Shown piece after piece: positions 44,148 through 52,879 of a DNA stretch of 64,000 nucleotides. Origin of the DNA: Microbacterium sp. B35-30 (GTDB lineage Bacteria > Actinomycetota > Actinomycetes > Actinomycetales > Microbacteriaceae); contig NZ_MWLQ01000012.1 in NCBI RefSeq assembly GCF_010634855.1, positions 1 through 64,000 of the forward strand, written 5' to 3'. The notes below the pieces were generated by a model, which worked only from the letters and a program-made list of their open reading frames with translations, ran no database searches and was not told the origin of the DNA. The position numbers and the translations under genes are program-made. Numbering within the stretch: the stretch's first letter is position 1; each line of letters opens with the position of its first letter.

Positions 44148-44837
44148 TCAGAACGCCGGGAGGCCCAGGGCCTCGTCGGGGTGCTCGTGGATCATGTACG
44201 CATCGAGCGTCGCCGAGCGATGCCGCCGCGCGGCCTTCTCGATCTCGCCGAGAGGTGCGCCGGTCTCGATCAGCTGCAGGATGTTCTCGTGCTCGCGCAC
44301 GGACTCCGCCGCGCGGCCGGGGACGAAGCTGAACGTCGAATCGCGCAGGTGTCCCAGCCGCCCCCACTCCGCTTCGACGAGCTCGAGCATGCGCGGGTTG
44401 GCGCACTTCGAGTACAGCGCCGCGTGGAACTCCTGGTTCAGGCCGGTGAACGCCCGCGGGTCGAAGTGCTCGAGGGTCTCGATCATCAGCTCGTTGATCC
44501 GCCGTGCGGCGCGGATGTCGTCGGCCGTGAGCCGGCGCGCCGCCAGGGCGGTGGCGGCGCCCTCGAGGATCGACAGCGACTGCATGCTCGAGCGGTACTG
44601 CGAGTCGTCGACCATCGACACCCGCGCGCCGACGTTGCGCTCGAAGGTGACGAGCCCTTCGGCCTCGAGCTGGCGGATCGCCTCGCGCACCGGCACGACG
44701 CTCATGTCGAGATCGCCCGCGATGCTGCCCAGCACCAGCCGGTATCCCGGGGTGAACTCCTGGTTGGCGATCCGCTCTTTCACCCAGCGGTACGCGAGCT
44801 GCGACTTGCTGAAAGTCGTCGTCGTGTCGGGGGTCAT
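44148..44837 (-). CDS. GntR-family regulator, FCD (FadR) subfamily, of the hpa operon
   Basis: 229 aa. N-terminal winged helix (YRWVKERIANQEFTPGYRL, DLDMSVVPVREAIRQLEAEG) and C-terminal FCD effector domain with metal-site histidines (LNQEFHAALYSKC, REHENILQLI, AARRHRSATL). It lies inside the operon it probably controls, coupled to the upstream FAH-RraA gene by ATGA. The likely operator is the TCGTATAnGA-type pair at 46571-46593; the effector may be homoprotocatechuate or a pathway intermediate. Confidence 0.9.
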   Translation of the reverse strand: MTPDTTTTFSKSQLAYRWVKERIANQEFTPGYRLVLGSIAGDLDMSVVPVREAIRQLEAEGLVTFERNVGARVSMVDDSQYRSSMQSLSILEGAATALAARRLTADDIRAARRINELMIETLEHFDPRAFTGLNQEFHAALYSKCANPRMLELVEAEWGRLGHLRDSTFSFVPGRAAESVREHENILQLIETGAPLGEIEKAARRHRSATLDAYMIHEHPDEALGLPAF

Positions 44838-46549
44838 CGTCCGGCCTCCCGGTCTTCGAGCGTTGCAGTTCCCTGCGGCCGCTGCGTCTGGGTCGCCGGG
44901 CGTTCGCCGGAAACTGCCGCGCTCGCCTCTCGCGCGGCTTCGAACCGCGCCCGCCACTCGGCGTTCATCGGGAAGAGCCCGTCGACCGGATGCCCCTCCG
45001 CGACGCGCTCGGCGATCCACGCGTCCTCGTCCTCCTGGGCGAGCGCGGCGTCGACGACCTCCTCGACGATGTCCGGCGGGATCACCACGACCCCGTCGGC
45101 GTCGCCGACGATGACGTCCCCCGGCTGGACCGTCGTGCCGCCGCACGCGATCGTGAGGTCGGCGTCCCACGGCACGTGCTTGCGGCCGAGGACGGCCGGG
45201 TGGGCGCCGGAGGAGTAGACCGGAATGCCGACGGCCGCGACGGCTGCGGCATCCCTGACTCCTCCGTCGGTGACGATGCCCGCGGCGCCGCGGGCGTGGG
45301 CGCGGATCGCGAGGATGTCGCCCAACGTGCCGGAGCCGGCGTCGCCGCGCGCCTCGATCACGACGACCTCGCCGTCGCCGACCGCGTCGAACACGCGCTT
45401 CTGCGCGTTGTAGCCGCCGCCGTGGGAGGCGAACAGGTCTTCGCGGTTGGGCACGAAGCGGAGCGTCCGCGCGGTGCCGACCAGCTTCGATTCCCTATCC
45501 GGCGAGTCGGCAGCGCGGAGCGGCCGCACGCCGTCGATGTGCACGTTGTTCAGCCCGCGCTTGCGCAGCTGCGCCGAGAGCCCCGCGACGGGCACGGCCT
45601 CGAGCTTCGCGCGGAGGGCGGCACTGATTCCGGTCGTTGAGCGAGCTTGCGAGTCGAAACGCGCTTCGCCGCCGTTGCTGGTCGGTTCGGCCCGTTTCGT
45701 CTCGCTCGTTCCTCGCTCGCTCAATGACCGCGTTCCTCGCTCGCTCAACGACCGGGAGGAGGCGGCCTCGCGGGACCCCCATGCCTCGGCGCGCTGCAGG
45801 TCGTCGGCTTCGGGAAGCGAGCCGAGGTCGGGGTCGAAGTCTGCGGCGCCCTGGACGACGGTGGTCACGAGTCGGCCGGAGGACGGCCCGCCGGGTACGT
45901 CGACCTCCACGTCGACCACATCGCCGGGCTGTGCCACGGAAGAGCCGGCCGGCGTCCCGGTGAGGATCACGTCGCCCGGCTCGAGGGTGAAGTGCTGCGA
46001 CAGGTCGGCGACGAGCTGCGTGAGCGGGAAGATCATGCCCGCGGCCGTGTCGTCTTGGACCAGGGCGCCGTTCAGCCAGGCCCGCACGCGCAGCGCGTCG
46101 GGGTGGACGAGGGCGGCGTCGATGAGGGCGGGGCCGATGGGCGTGTAGCCGTCGCCGCCCTTCGACCGCACGTTCGATCCCTTGTCGTTCGCGCGCAGGT
46201 CGTACAGGCCGAAGTCGTTGGCCGCGGTGATCCCGGCCACATGCGACCAGGCGTCGGCGAGCGATACGCGTCGCGCAGTGCTGCCGATCACGAGCGCGAT
46301 CTCACCCTCGAAGGCCAGCAGCTCGGTGCCCGCGGGCCGCTCGATGGTGCTTCCCGAGGCGGCGACAGAGCTCGACGGCTTGAAGAAGTACGACGGATGC
46401 TGCGGCCGGCGCCCGCGCTGATCCGCGCGGGACGCGTAGCTGAGGTGGACGGCGACGATCTTGCCGGGCCGGGCGGGGAGGGCCGCGAAGCGGGGATCGG
46501 CCGAGGATCCGGGATTCCCCGTGGCGACGGCATCCGTCTTCTCATCCAT
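44834..46549 (-). CDS. Fusion of FAH-family (HpaG-like) domain and RraA-like aldolase/decarboxylase domain
   Basis: 571 aa from ATG 46549 (GGGAG site). Residues about 30-235 are a fumarylacetoacetate-hydrolase fold with the metal motif FEGEIALVIG, AANDFGLYDLR and VILTGTPAGSS. Residues about 310-545 are RraA/HMG-aldolase-like (GTLGDILAIRAHARGAAGIV in part, then TDGGVRD with the Arg-Asp pair). A linker of about 40 aa (265-307, [20 protein letters not shown]) is encoded by a dispersed repeat. In hpa operons HpaG isomerises and decarboxylates the pathway acid; here a single FAH domain plus an RraA domain may share these two tasks. The activity split is inference. Confidence 0.85.
   Translation of the reverse strand: MDEKTDAVATGNPGSSADPRFAALPARPGKIVAVHLSYASRADQRGRRPQHPSYFFKPSSSVAASGSTIERPAGTELLAFEGEIALVIGSTARRVSLADAWSHVAGITAANDFGLYDLRANDKGSNVRSKGGDGYTPIGPALIDAALVHPDALRVRAWLNGALVQDDTAAGMIFPLTQLVADLSQHFTLEPGDVILTGTPAGSSVAQPGDVVDVEVDVPGGPSSGRLVTTVVQGAADFDPDLGSLPEADDLQRAEAWGSREAASSRSLSERGTRSLSERGTSETKRAEPTSNGGEARFDSQARSTTGISAALRAKLEAVPVAGLSAQLRKRGLNNVHIDGVRPLRAADSPDRESKLVGTARTLRFVPNREDLFASHGGGYNAQKRVFDAVGDGEVVVIEARGDAGSGTLGDILAIRAHARGAAGIVTDGGVRDAAAVAAVGIPVYSSGAHPAVLGRKHVPWDADLTIACGGTTVQPGDVIVGDADGVVVIPPDIVEEVVDAALAQEDEDAWIAERVAEGHPVDGLFPMNAEWRARFEAAREASAAVSGERPATQTQRPQGTATLEDREAGR
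45630..45755. repeat. Dispersed palindromic repeat, copy 2 (inside FAH-RraA gene)
   Basis: Starts CCGGTCGTTGAGCGAGC (45630-) and ends GCTCGCTCAACGACCGGG (-45755), with CGTTTCGTCTCGCTCG inside. The tip TGACCGCGTTCCTCGCTCGC shows a duplicated half. Its 126 bp equal 42 codons and keep the frame open between two enzyme domains. Confidence 0.9.
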
Positions 46550-46565
46550 TCGAGCTCCCTCACTC

Positions 46566-46593
46566 TTGCGTCGTATGCGAAATCGTATATGAT
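46566..46593 (+). promoter_or_regulatory. MFS promoter with GntR-type operators, hpa intergenic region
   Basis: On the plus strand, -35 TTGCGT (46566-46571), a 16-bp spacer and -10 TATGAT (46588-46593) form a promoter for the transporter. Two imperfect palindromes, TCGTATGCGA (46571-46580) and ATCGTATATGAT (46582-46593), resemble FCD-GntR operators and cover the spacer and -10. The same sites lie upstream of the minus-strand operon, so one repressor could close both. Confidence 0.6.
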
Positions 46594-46661
46594 CGTCGCA
46601 CATCCGGCAACCGCCCTCAGTTCGCCGCCGACGAAGACGTCACCCGACACAGGAGTCACGA

Positions 46662-48044
46662 ATGAGCAGCTCACAGCCCCCACAGGGTTTCACGCCCACC
46701 GGAACCATCGCCAGCCCCGTCGATCGCCGCCGCGTCGTCTTCGCGACCGTCGTCGGCACCACCGTCGAGTGGTACGACTTCTTCATCTACGCCACAGCGG
46801 TCGGCCTGGTCTTCGGTCAGCTGTTCTTCGCGCCGCTCGGTGCGAACAGCGCGATCGTGGCCTTCGCCACCGTCGGCGTGAGCTTCCTGTTCCGCCCGCT
46901 CGGCGCCTTCCTGGCCGGCCACTTCGGCGACAAGTACGGCCGCAAGGTCGTGCTGATGTGGACGCTGATCCTGATGGGCGCCGCGACCGCGCTGATCGGC
47001 GTGCTGCCCACCTACGAGGCCATCGGCGTCTGGGCGCCGATCCTCCTGGTGCTGCTGCGCATCCTGCAGGGCATCTCGGCGGGCGGCGAGTGGGGCGGCG
47101 CGGTCCTGATGGCCGTCGAGCACGCCCCGCGCACCCGACGCGGCGCCTTCGGCGCCTCCCCGCAGATCGGCGTTCCCCTCGGCCTGCTGCTCGCCTCGGG
47201 CGTCATGGCCGTCATGGCGATGATCGCGCCCGGCGACGCCTTCCTGGTGTGGGGCTGGCGAGTGCCGTTCCTGCTCAGTGTGGTGCTGATCTTCATCGGC
47301 TACTACGTGCGCCGTCGCGTCGAGGAGAGCCCCGTGTTCACTGAGCTCGCAGCCCGCAAGGAGAAGGCCAAGACGCCGATCGTCCAGCTGTTCCGCAAGC
47401 ACACGCTGCTGGTCTTCATCGCCGCGCTGGTCTTCGCCGGCAACAACGCCGTGGGCTACATGACGACCGGCGGCTACATCCAGGGCTACTCGACCAACCC
47501 CGAGGGTCCGCTCGCCCTCGAGCGAGGACCCGTGCTCTGGGCCGTCGCCGGCTCTGCGGTGACGTGGCTGCTGTCGACGCTCACGGCCGGCTTCGTGTCC
47601 GACCGCATCGGCCGCCGCACGACGTACATCATCGGCTGGATCCTGCAGCTCGTCGGCGTCTTCCTGCTGTTCCCGCTCGTGAACACGGGCAACATCTGGC
47701 TGCTGTTCCTCGGCCTCGCGATCCTCACGTTCGGCCTCGGCTTCACGTACGGGCCGCAGGCCGCGCTGTACTCCGAGCTGTTCCCGGCATCCATCCGCTT
47801 CTCGGGCGTCTCGATCTCGTACGCGATCGGCGCGATCCTCGGCGGCGCCTTCGCCCCGACCATCGCGACGGCGCTGGTGCAGGCGACCGGCTCGACGGTG
47901 TCGGTCACGTGGTACCTCGCCGGGATGACGGTCATCGGCCTCCTCGCGACGCTGCTGCTCCGCGACCGCTCCGGCATCCCGCTCGGCCCCGACCACGAAG
48001 CCGAGCAGTCCGTCAGCCCGATCTACGGGATGGCGAAGGCCTGA
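46662..48044 (+). CDS. MFS transporter, metabolite:H+ symporter (MHS) family
   Basis: 460 aa with 12 predicted helices. MHS marks are VVGTTVEWYDFFIYATA in helix 1, GHFGDKYGRKVVLMWTL after helix 2, LRILQGISAGGEWGGAVLM and EYAP-like EHAPRTRRGAFGASPQ. Members take up organic acids and aromatic acids with protons. Divergent to the hpa operon, it probably imports 4-hydroxyphenylacetate or homoprotocatechuate; substrate inferred from context only. Confidence 0.9.
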   Translation: MSSSQPPQGFTPTGTIASPVDRRRVVFATVVGTTVEWYDFFIYATAVGLVFGQLFFAPLGANSAIVAFATVGVSFLFRPLGAFLAGHFGDKYGRKVVLMWTLILMGAATALIGVLPTYEAIGVWAPILLVLLRILQGISAGGEWGGAVLMAVEHAPRTRRGAFGASPQIGVPLGLLLASGVMAVMAMIAPGDAFLVWGWRVPFLLSVVLIFIGYYVRRRVEESPVFTELAARKEKAKTPIVQLFRKHTLLVFIAALVFAGNNAVGYMTTGGYIQGYSTNPEGPLALERGPVLWAVAGSAVTWLLSTLTAGFVSDRIGRRTTYIIGWILQLVGVFLLFPLVNTGNIWLLFLGLAILTFGLGFTYGPQAALYSELFPASIRFSGVSISYAIGAILGGAFAPTIATALVQATGSTVSVTWYLAGMTVIGLLATLLLRDRSGIPLGPDHEAEQSVSPIYGMAKA

Positions 48045-48055
48045 CCTTCACGCGG

Positions 48056-48105
48056 ACGGATGCCGCGCCCCGAGCGCCTGTGCATGCTCGGGGCGCGGCA
48101 TCCGT
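48056..48105 (+). terminator. MFS gene terminator
   Basis: A perfect 20-bp stem (48056-48075 and 48086-48105, containing GGATGCCGCGCCCCGAGC) with a 10-nt loop begins 12 bp past the transporter stop. It stands between the convergent transporter and TetR genes and can serve both. Confidence 0.85.
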
Positions 48106-48221
48106 CGTCCGGTCCGTGCGAAAAGTCGGGCCGGTGACGGCGGCGCCGATGATGGATGCCGCGACGCCACGTGTCGGGCGACCGGCCAGGCTTTTCGCAG
48201 CGGGCCGCGGGGGGAAGAGCG

Positions 48222-48845
48222 TCAACGGGTGCGCATGCCGTCGAGGACGACCGTGACGACGTCTTGCGCGAGGCGCTCGCGGTCGACCGGGCCCGCGGGC
48301 CGGTACCACTCGACGATCGAGTTGACCATGCCGAAGAGCAGGCGCGTGGCGACCGCACCGTCGACGTCGGTGCGCACCTGGCCGGCGCGCTGCGCCTCGA
48401 CGACGAGAGCGGTGACGCGGTGGTCGAACGCGCGACGCCGCTCGAGGGCTGCCCGTTCGACGTCGCTGTTCCCGCGCACCCGCAAGAGGAGCGTGACGTA
48501 GGGAAGCTTGTCGACGAGCACCCGCACCGCACCGCGCAACACGGCGCCGAGCCGCTCGGCCGGGTCGTCGGCCGCGGCGTCGGAGGCGTCGAGCATTCCC
48601 TCGAGTTCCCCGAGAGCCTCGTCGAGCGCGAGCGCGAGCAGCTGCTCCTTCGAATCGAAGTGGTGGTAGAGCGCCGACTTGGTGAGACCGAGTCGCGAGG
48701 CGAGGTCGGCGACCGATGTGGCGTCGTAGCCTTGCTCGTTGAAGAGCGCCACCGCGACCGCGAGCACCTGGTCGCGGTCGTACCCCGGGCGTCCCCGCCG
48801 TGCGGGCGTCGGTTCGCCGTTCGCGGGGCTCGTCAGGGCGGACAT
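48222..48845 (-). CDS. paaR: TetR-family regulator of phenylacetate catabolism (PaaR-like)
   Basis: 207 aa. N-terminal helix-turn-helix TSVADLASRLGLTKSALYHHF and a C-terminal ligand domain of the TetR_C type. It diverges from the paa genes. Two related 22-bp palindromes (49021-49042 and 53363-53384) in front of the two paa transcription units are the likely binding sites. PaaR proteins elsewhere release DNA when phenylacetyl-CoA binds; that this protein does so is inferred from position. Confidence 0.8.
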   Translation of the reverse strand: MSALTSPANGEPTPARRGRPGYDRDQVLAVAVALFNEQGYDATSVADLASRLGLTKSALYHHFDSKEQLLALALDEALGELEGMLDASDAAADDPAERLGAVLRGAVRVLVDKLPYVTLLLRVRGNSDVERAALERRRAFDHRVTALVVEAQRAGQVRTDVDGAVATRLLFGMVNSIVEWYRPAGPVDRERLAQDVVTVVLDGMRTR

Positions 48846-49020
48846 GCGCCCCAGTCTGGCACCGCCGCCCGGGTCGGCGCCGCAGCGTCGTGGTCGTCAG
48901 CGCCGTTGGGATCGCGGGCTCTCAGCCGGGACACCCGTTGTGAGCGAGGAATATCGTGGGCTTTCGGCGACAGCCCGGGCTCCGACCGCGGGGTGCCAGG
49001 CGACGAGGCGGCGACCAGGA

Positions 49021-49042
49021 TTACTGAACGATTGTTAGGTAA
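49021..49042. promoter_or_regulatory. PaaR-type operator 1
   Basis: TTACTGAACGA followed by TTGTTAGGTAA is an imperfect 22-bp palindrome about 36 bp before the first paa enzyme gene and 176 bp from the divergent TetR gene. The left half is identical to that of operator 2. Confidence 0.75.
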
Positions 49043-49077
49043 TATGGGCGACGACCGCGAGGGAGCGGATCGAGAGG

Positions 49078-49869
49078 ATGCCGATGCCAGGGTCGAGTGC
49101 CGGGTGGAGTGCGGGGTCGAGTGCGGGTTCGAGTGCAGGGCCGCTCCAGATCCAGCGCCGCGCGGATCGCGTCGTCGCGACTCTGACGCGTCCCGAGGTA
49201 CGCAACGCCATCGATCAGGACATGATCGACCGGCTGCACGAGCTCTGCGAGGAGCTGGAGCGTGAGCCGCGCACCCTGATCCTGACCGGCTCCGACGGCG
49301 TGTTCGCCTCGGGTGCCGACATCGCGCAGCTGCGCGAGCGACGCGGCGCCGATGCCCGTCGCGGCATCAACACCCGCGCGTTTCAGCGGGTGCGGAGGCT
49401 CCCGATGCCGGTGATCGCGGCGATCGACGGGTACGCGCTCGGCGGCGGCGCCGAGCTCGCGTACGCGGCCGATATCCGCATCGGCACGCCCGCCCTGCAG
49501 ATCGGCAACCCCGAGACCGGCCTCGGCATCATCGCGGCGGCCGGCGCCACGTGGCGACTGCCCGAGATCGTGGGGGAGGCGCGGGCCGCCGAGATGCTGC
49601 TGACGGGACGGATCCTGGATGCCGACACCGCCGTCGCCTGGGGCCTCGTGTCGTCGCTGTACGAGCCCGCCGACCTGCTCGCGGCGGCCCACGCGATCGC
49701 CGACCGCATCGCCCGGAACGATCCGCTCGCGACGCGCTACACGAAGGCCGCACTGCTGGCGCCGCGCACCGCGCACCCCGAGATCGAGCTCGAACTGCAG
49801 GCGAAGCTGTTCGAGAGCCCCGAGAAGGAGCGGCGCATGGCCGCGTTCCTCGAGAGCCGCAAGCGATGA
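49078..49869 (+). CDS. paaF: Enoyl-CoA hydratase (2,3-dehydroadipyl-CoA hydratase candidate)
   Basis: 263 aa crotonase. The oxyanion loops are FASGADIAQLRERRG and AAIDGYALGGGAELAYAADIRIG (in part), and the first catalytic Glu lies in GNPETGLGIIAAAG. In the paa path this would hydrate 2,3-dehydroadipyl-CoA before PaaH. The first 20 residues (GSSAGWSAGSSAG) come from a 12-bp tandem repeat and are not family sequence. ATG 49078 or 49084 are the only starts that fit. Its stop overlaps the paaH start. Confidence 0.85.
   Translation: MPMPGSSAGWSAGSSAGSSAGPLQIQRRADRVVATLTRPEVRNAIDQDMIDRLHELCEELEREPRTLILTGSDGVFASGADIAQLRERRGADARRGINTRAFQRVRRLPMPVIAAIDGYALGGGAELAYAADIRIGTPALQIGNPETGLGIIAAAGATWRLPEIVGEARAAEMLLTGRILDADTAVAWGLVSSLYEPADLLAAAHAIADRIARNDPLATRYTKAALLAPRTAHPEIELELQAKLFESPEKERRMAAFLESRKR
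49090..49137 (+). repeat. 4 x 12-bp tandem repeat at 5' end of paaF
   Basis: Four units of GGGTCGAGTGCC or close variants encode a Ser/Ala/Gly-rich N-terminal tail. A multiple of three, so copy changes keep the frame. Confidence 0.85.
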
Positions 49870-50723
49870 GCGTGCCGGAGCGCGTCGGCGTGATCGGCGG
49901 TGGCCGCATGGGCGCGGGCATCGCGCACGCGTTCGTCCTCGCCGGCGCCGAGGTCGTCGTGGTCGAGCGTGACGCCGAGGCGGCGGCTGCGGCATCCGCT
50001 CGTCTGCTCGAGACCGTGCGGCGCAGCGTCGAGCGCGGCGCGACACCCCGCGGCTACGACGCGCTCGCCGCGGCGATCGAGACGGGGACGGATGCCGCGG
50101 CCCTCGCCGGCTGCGGGCTCGTGATCGAGGCGGTGCCGGAGGAGCGAGAGGCCAAGCTCGCGGCCCTCAGCCGAGCGGAACGGGTGCTCTCGCCCGACGC
50201 TGCGCTCGCCACCAACACCTCCTCGATCTCCATCGACGACCTGGCGTCGGCGCTGGCTCGGCCGCAGCGCTTTCTCGGGCTGCACTTCTTCAACCCCGTG
50301 CCCGCCTCGCAGCTCGTGGAGGTCGTGACCGGTGCCGCCACCGAGCCGGGGCTCGTGGACGACGCGCGGTCGTGGATCGAGGCGCTCGGCAAGACGCCGA
50401 TCGTCGTCCGCGACAGCCCGGGCTTCGCATCGAGCCGCCTCGGCATCGCCCTCGGGCTGGAGGCCATCCGGATGCTCGAGGAGGGCGTCGCCTCGGCCGC
50501 CGACATCGACGCGGCGATGGAGCTCGGCTACCGGCATCCGATGGGTCCGCTGCGCACGACCGACCTGGTCGGACTCGACGTGCGCCTCGGGATCGCCGAT
50601 GAACTGCACCGCAAGCTGGGGGAGCGGTTCGCGCCGCCGCCCCTGCTGCGGCGCCTCGTCGCCGAGGGACATCTGGGCCGCAAGTCCGGCCGCGGTTTCT
50701 ACGAATGGAGTGATCAGCGATGA
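49866..50723 (+). CDS. paaH: 3-hydroxyacyl-CoA dehydrogenase
   Basis: 285 aa. NAD loop GVIGGGRMGAGIAHAFVLAG, catalytic His in GLHFFNPVPASQLVEVV, and the C-terminal ELGYRHPMGPLRTTDLVGLD dimer domain. In the phenylacetate path it oxidises 3-hydroxyadipyl-CoA to 3-oxoadipyl-CoA. ATG 49866 overlaps the paaF stop and its own stop overlaps the paaZ start, so the genes are tightly coupled. The thiolase PaaJ expected next is not in the window. Confidence 0.92.
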   Translation: MSVPERVGVIGGGRMGAGIAHAFVLAGAEVVVVERDAEAAAAASARLLETVRRSVERGATPRGYDALAAAIETGTDAAALAGCGLVIEAVPEEREAKLAALSRAERVLSPDAALATNTSSISIDDLASALARPQRFLGLHFFNPVPASQLVEVVTGAATEPGLVDDARSWIEALGKTPIVVRDSPGFASSRLGIALGLEAIRMLEEGVASAADIDAAMELGYRHPMGPLRTTDLVGLDVRLGIADELHRKLGERFAPPPLLRRLVAEGHLGRKSGRGFYEWSDQR

Positions 50724-52879
50724 TCGAGCAGACAGGGACCATCGAGCAGGCGGGGACGATCGAACCGCCCCGCACCGGCATCCTCCCCAGCTATCTGCGC
50801 GACGAGTGGTGGATCCCCGATACCGGCGACGACGCCGCCCCCGTGCTCGACGCGTCGACGGGCGAGGTGGTCACGTATCTCAGCACGCAGGGCGTCGATC
50901 TCGCCGCGGCGATCGCGCACGCCCGCACCGTGGGGCAGGCGGGCCTGGGCGCGCTCACGTTCCACCAGCGCGCGCTGCTGCTCAAGGAGTTCGGCAAGGC
51001 CCTCACCGCGCGCAAGGAGGAGCTGTACGAGCTGTCGAAGCGGGCCGGCGCCACGGTGCGCGACTCGCTGAACGACATCGACGGCGGCATCGGCGTGCTC
51101 TTCACCTACTCGTCGAAGGGGCGCCGAGAGCTGCCGAACGGGCAGGTGTACCTCGACGGGCCGGTCGAGTCGCTGTCGAAGGACGGCTCGTTCCTGGGCC
51201 GTCACGTGTACACGCGGCTGCCCGGCGTCGCCGTGCAAATCAACGCGTTCAACTTCCCGATGTGGGGCGCACTCGAGAAGTTCGCGCCGGCCTTCCTCGC
51301 CGGCGTGCCGACGATCGTGAAGCCGGCCTCACCGACCGCGTACGTCGCTGAGGCGTGGGTGCGCATCCTCGTCGAGACAGGGCTGCTTCCCGCCGGGTCG
51401 CTGCAGTTGGTGAGCGGCGCGGTGCCCGGTCTGTTCGAGCACCTCGGCCTCGGGGACCTGGTCGGCTTCACCGGCAGTGCGTCGACGGCGGAGCGCCTGC
51501 GCGCACAGGCAGCTCCGGCGGTGCGCTTCACGAGCGAGACCGACTCGATCAACGCGTCGGTGCTCGGGCCCGACGCGGGGCCGGGCACGCCCGAGTTCGA
51601 TGCCTATGTGAAGCAGCTCATGGTCGAGCTGACGACGAAGGCGGGCCAGAAGTGCACCGCGATCCGCCGTGCCATCGTGCCCGCAGACTCCGTCGATCCG
51701 CTCGTCGAGGCGCTCCGGGCGAAGATCGCCGAGCGCGTCGTCGTCGGCGATCCGCGCGCCGAGAGCGTCACGATGGGCCCGCTCGTGTCGCTCGCGCAGC
51801 GCGATGAGGTGCTGAGGGCGGTGGGCGCTCTGGAGGCCGCCGGCGGCCGCATCCTGCTGGGGACAACGGGTGCCCCGGACGTGACGCATGCGGACGGCTC
51901 CACCGGCCCCGCGCCCGACGGGGCGTTCGTCGGCCCGATCCTGATCGGGTTCGACGGCGCGGCGGATGCCCTGCCCGACGCGGTGCACGACGTCGAGGTG
52001 TTCGGCCCGGTGGCCAGCGTGCTGGCGTACCGCACGGTGGACGAGGCCGCCGATCTCGTCGGCCGCGGTGGCGGGTCGCTCGTCACGAGCGTCGCCACCT
52101 CCGACCCCGCCGTCGCCGCGACCCTCCTGGCGCGTACCGCGGCCTACAACGGCCGGCTGCTGTTCCTCGACCGCGACGACGCCCGCACCTCGACCGGTCA
52201 CGGCGCGCCGGTGCCCCACCTCGTCCACGGCGGTCCCGGCCGCGCCGGCGGCGGTGAGGAGCTAGGCGGCATCCGTGCGGTGCTGCACCACATGCAGCGC
52301 ACCGCCGTGCAGGGCTCACCCGCGATGCTGACCGCCCTGACCGGCGTCTGGCACCAGGGTGCGGCATCCCGGTCCGACCGGCATCCGTTCCGCAAGTCGC
52401 TCGCCGAACTCGCCGTCGGCGACCAGCTCGCGTCGCCCTCGCGCGCGGTGACGCTCGCCGACATCGAGACGTTCGCGAACTTCACCGGCGACCTCTTCTA
52501 CGCCCACATGAACGAGGAGGCCGCCGCCGCGAACCCGTTCTTCCCCGGCCGGGTCGCGCACGGCTACCTGCTCGTGTCGTGGGCCGCAGGGCTCTTCGTC
52601 GACCCCGATCCGGGTCCGGTGCTCGCGAACTACGGGCTCGAGAACCTGCGATTCGCGACCCCGGTGTCGCCCGACGACGAGATCCGTGTCGTGCTGACGG
52701 CGAAGCAGATCACCCCGCGCGAGACGGACGACTACGGCGAGGTGCGCTGGGACGCCGTCATCCTCAACCAGCGCGACGAGATCGTCGCGACCTACGACGT
52801 GCTCACGCTGGTGGCCAAGACTGCGGAGGCGCCGGACGCGCCAACGGGAGACCCCGTGTCGGCAGGGGTCGGGGCGTGA
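50720..52879 (+). CDS. paaZ: Bifunctional oxepin-CoA hydrolase / 3-oxo-5,6-dehydrosuberyl-CoA semialdehyde dehydrogenase
   Basis: 719 aa. Residues about 20-520 are an aldehyde dehydrogenase with the cysteine in LTTKAGQKCTAIRRAIV; about 550-700 are a MaoC/hot-dog enoyl-CoA hydratase (FANFTGDLFYAHMNEEAA, FFPGRVAHGYLLVSW). This fusion opens the oxepin ring and oxidises the aldehyde. The N-terminus contains a small IEQTGTIEQAGTIE repeat not typical of PaaZ. Its stop overlaps the paaI GTG start. Confidence 0.95.
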   Translation: MIEQTGTIEQAGTIEPPRTGILPSYLRDEWWIPDTGDDAAPVLDASTGEVVTYLSTQGVDLAAAIAHARTVGQAGLGALTFHQRALLLKEFGKALTARKEELYELSKRAGATVRDSLNDIDGGIGVLFTYSSKGRRELPNGQVYLDGPVESLSKDGSFLGRHVYTRLPGVAVQINAFNFPMWGALEKFAPAFLAGVPTIVKPASPTAYVAEAWVRILVETGLLPAGSLQLVSGAVPGLFEHLGLGDLVGFTGSASTAERLRAQAAPAVRFTSETDSINASVLGPDAGPGTPEFDAYVKQLMVELTTKAGQKCTAIRRAIVPADSVDPLVEALRAKIAERVVVGDPRAESVTMGPLVSLAQRDEVLRAVGALEAAGGRILLGTTGAPDVTHADGSTGPAPDGAFVGPILIGFDGAADALPDAVHDVEVFGPVASVLAYRTVDEAADLVGRGGGSLVTSVATSDPAVAATLLARTAAYNGRLLFLDRDDARTSTGHGAPVPHLVHGGPGRAGGGEELGGIRAVLHHMQRTAVQGSPAMLTALTGVWHQGAASRSDRHPFRKSLAELAVGDQLASPSRAVTLADIETFANFTGDLFYAHMNEEAAAANPFFPGRVAHGYLLVSWAAGLFVDPDPGPVLANYGLENLRFATPVSPDDEIRVVLTAKQITPRETDDYGEVRWDAVILNQRDEIVATYDVLTLVAKTAEAPDAPTGDPVSAGVGA

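Noticed and set aside
42565-45114. Open frame of 849 codons on the plus strand through hpaE and GntR genes
   Set aside because: Antisense shadow of high-GC coding DNA; composition Arg/Val/Glu-rich without domain logic, and the minus-strand genes are clearly real.
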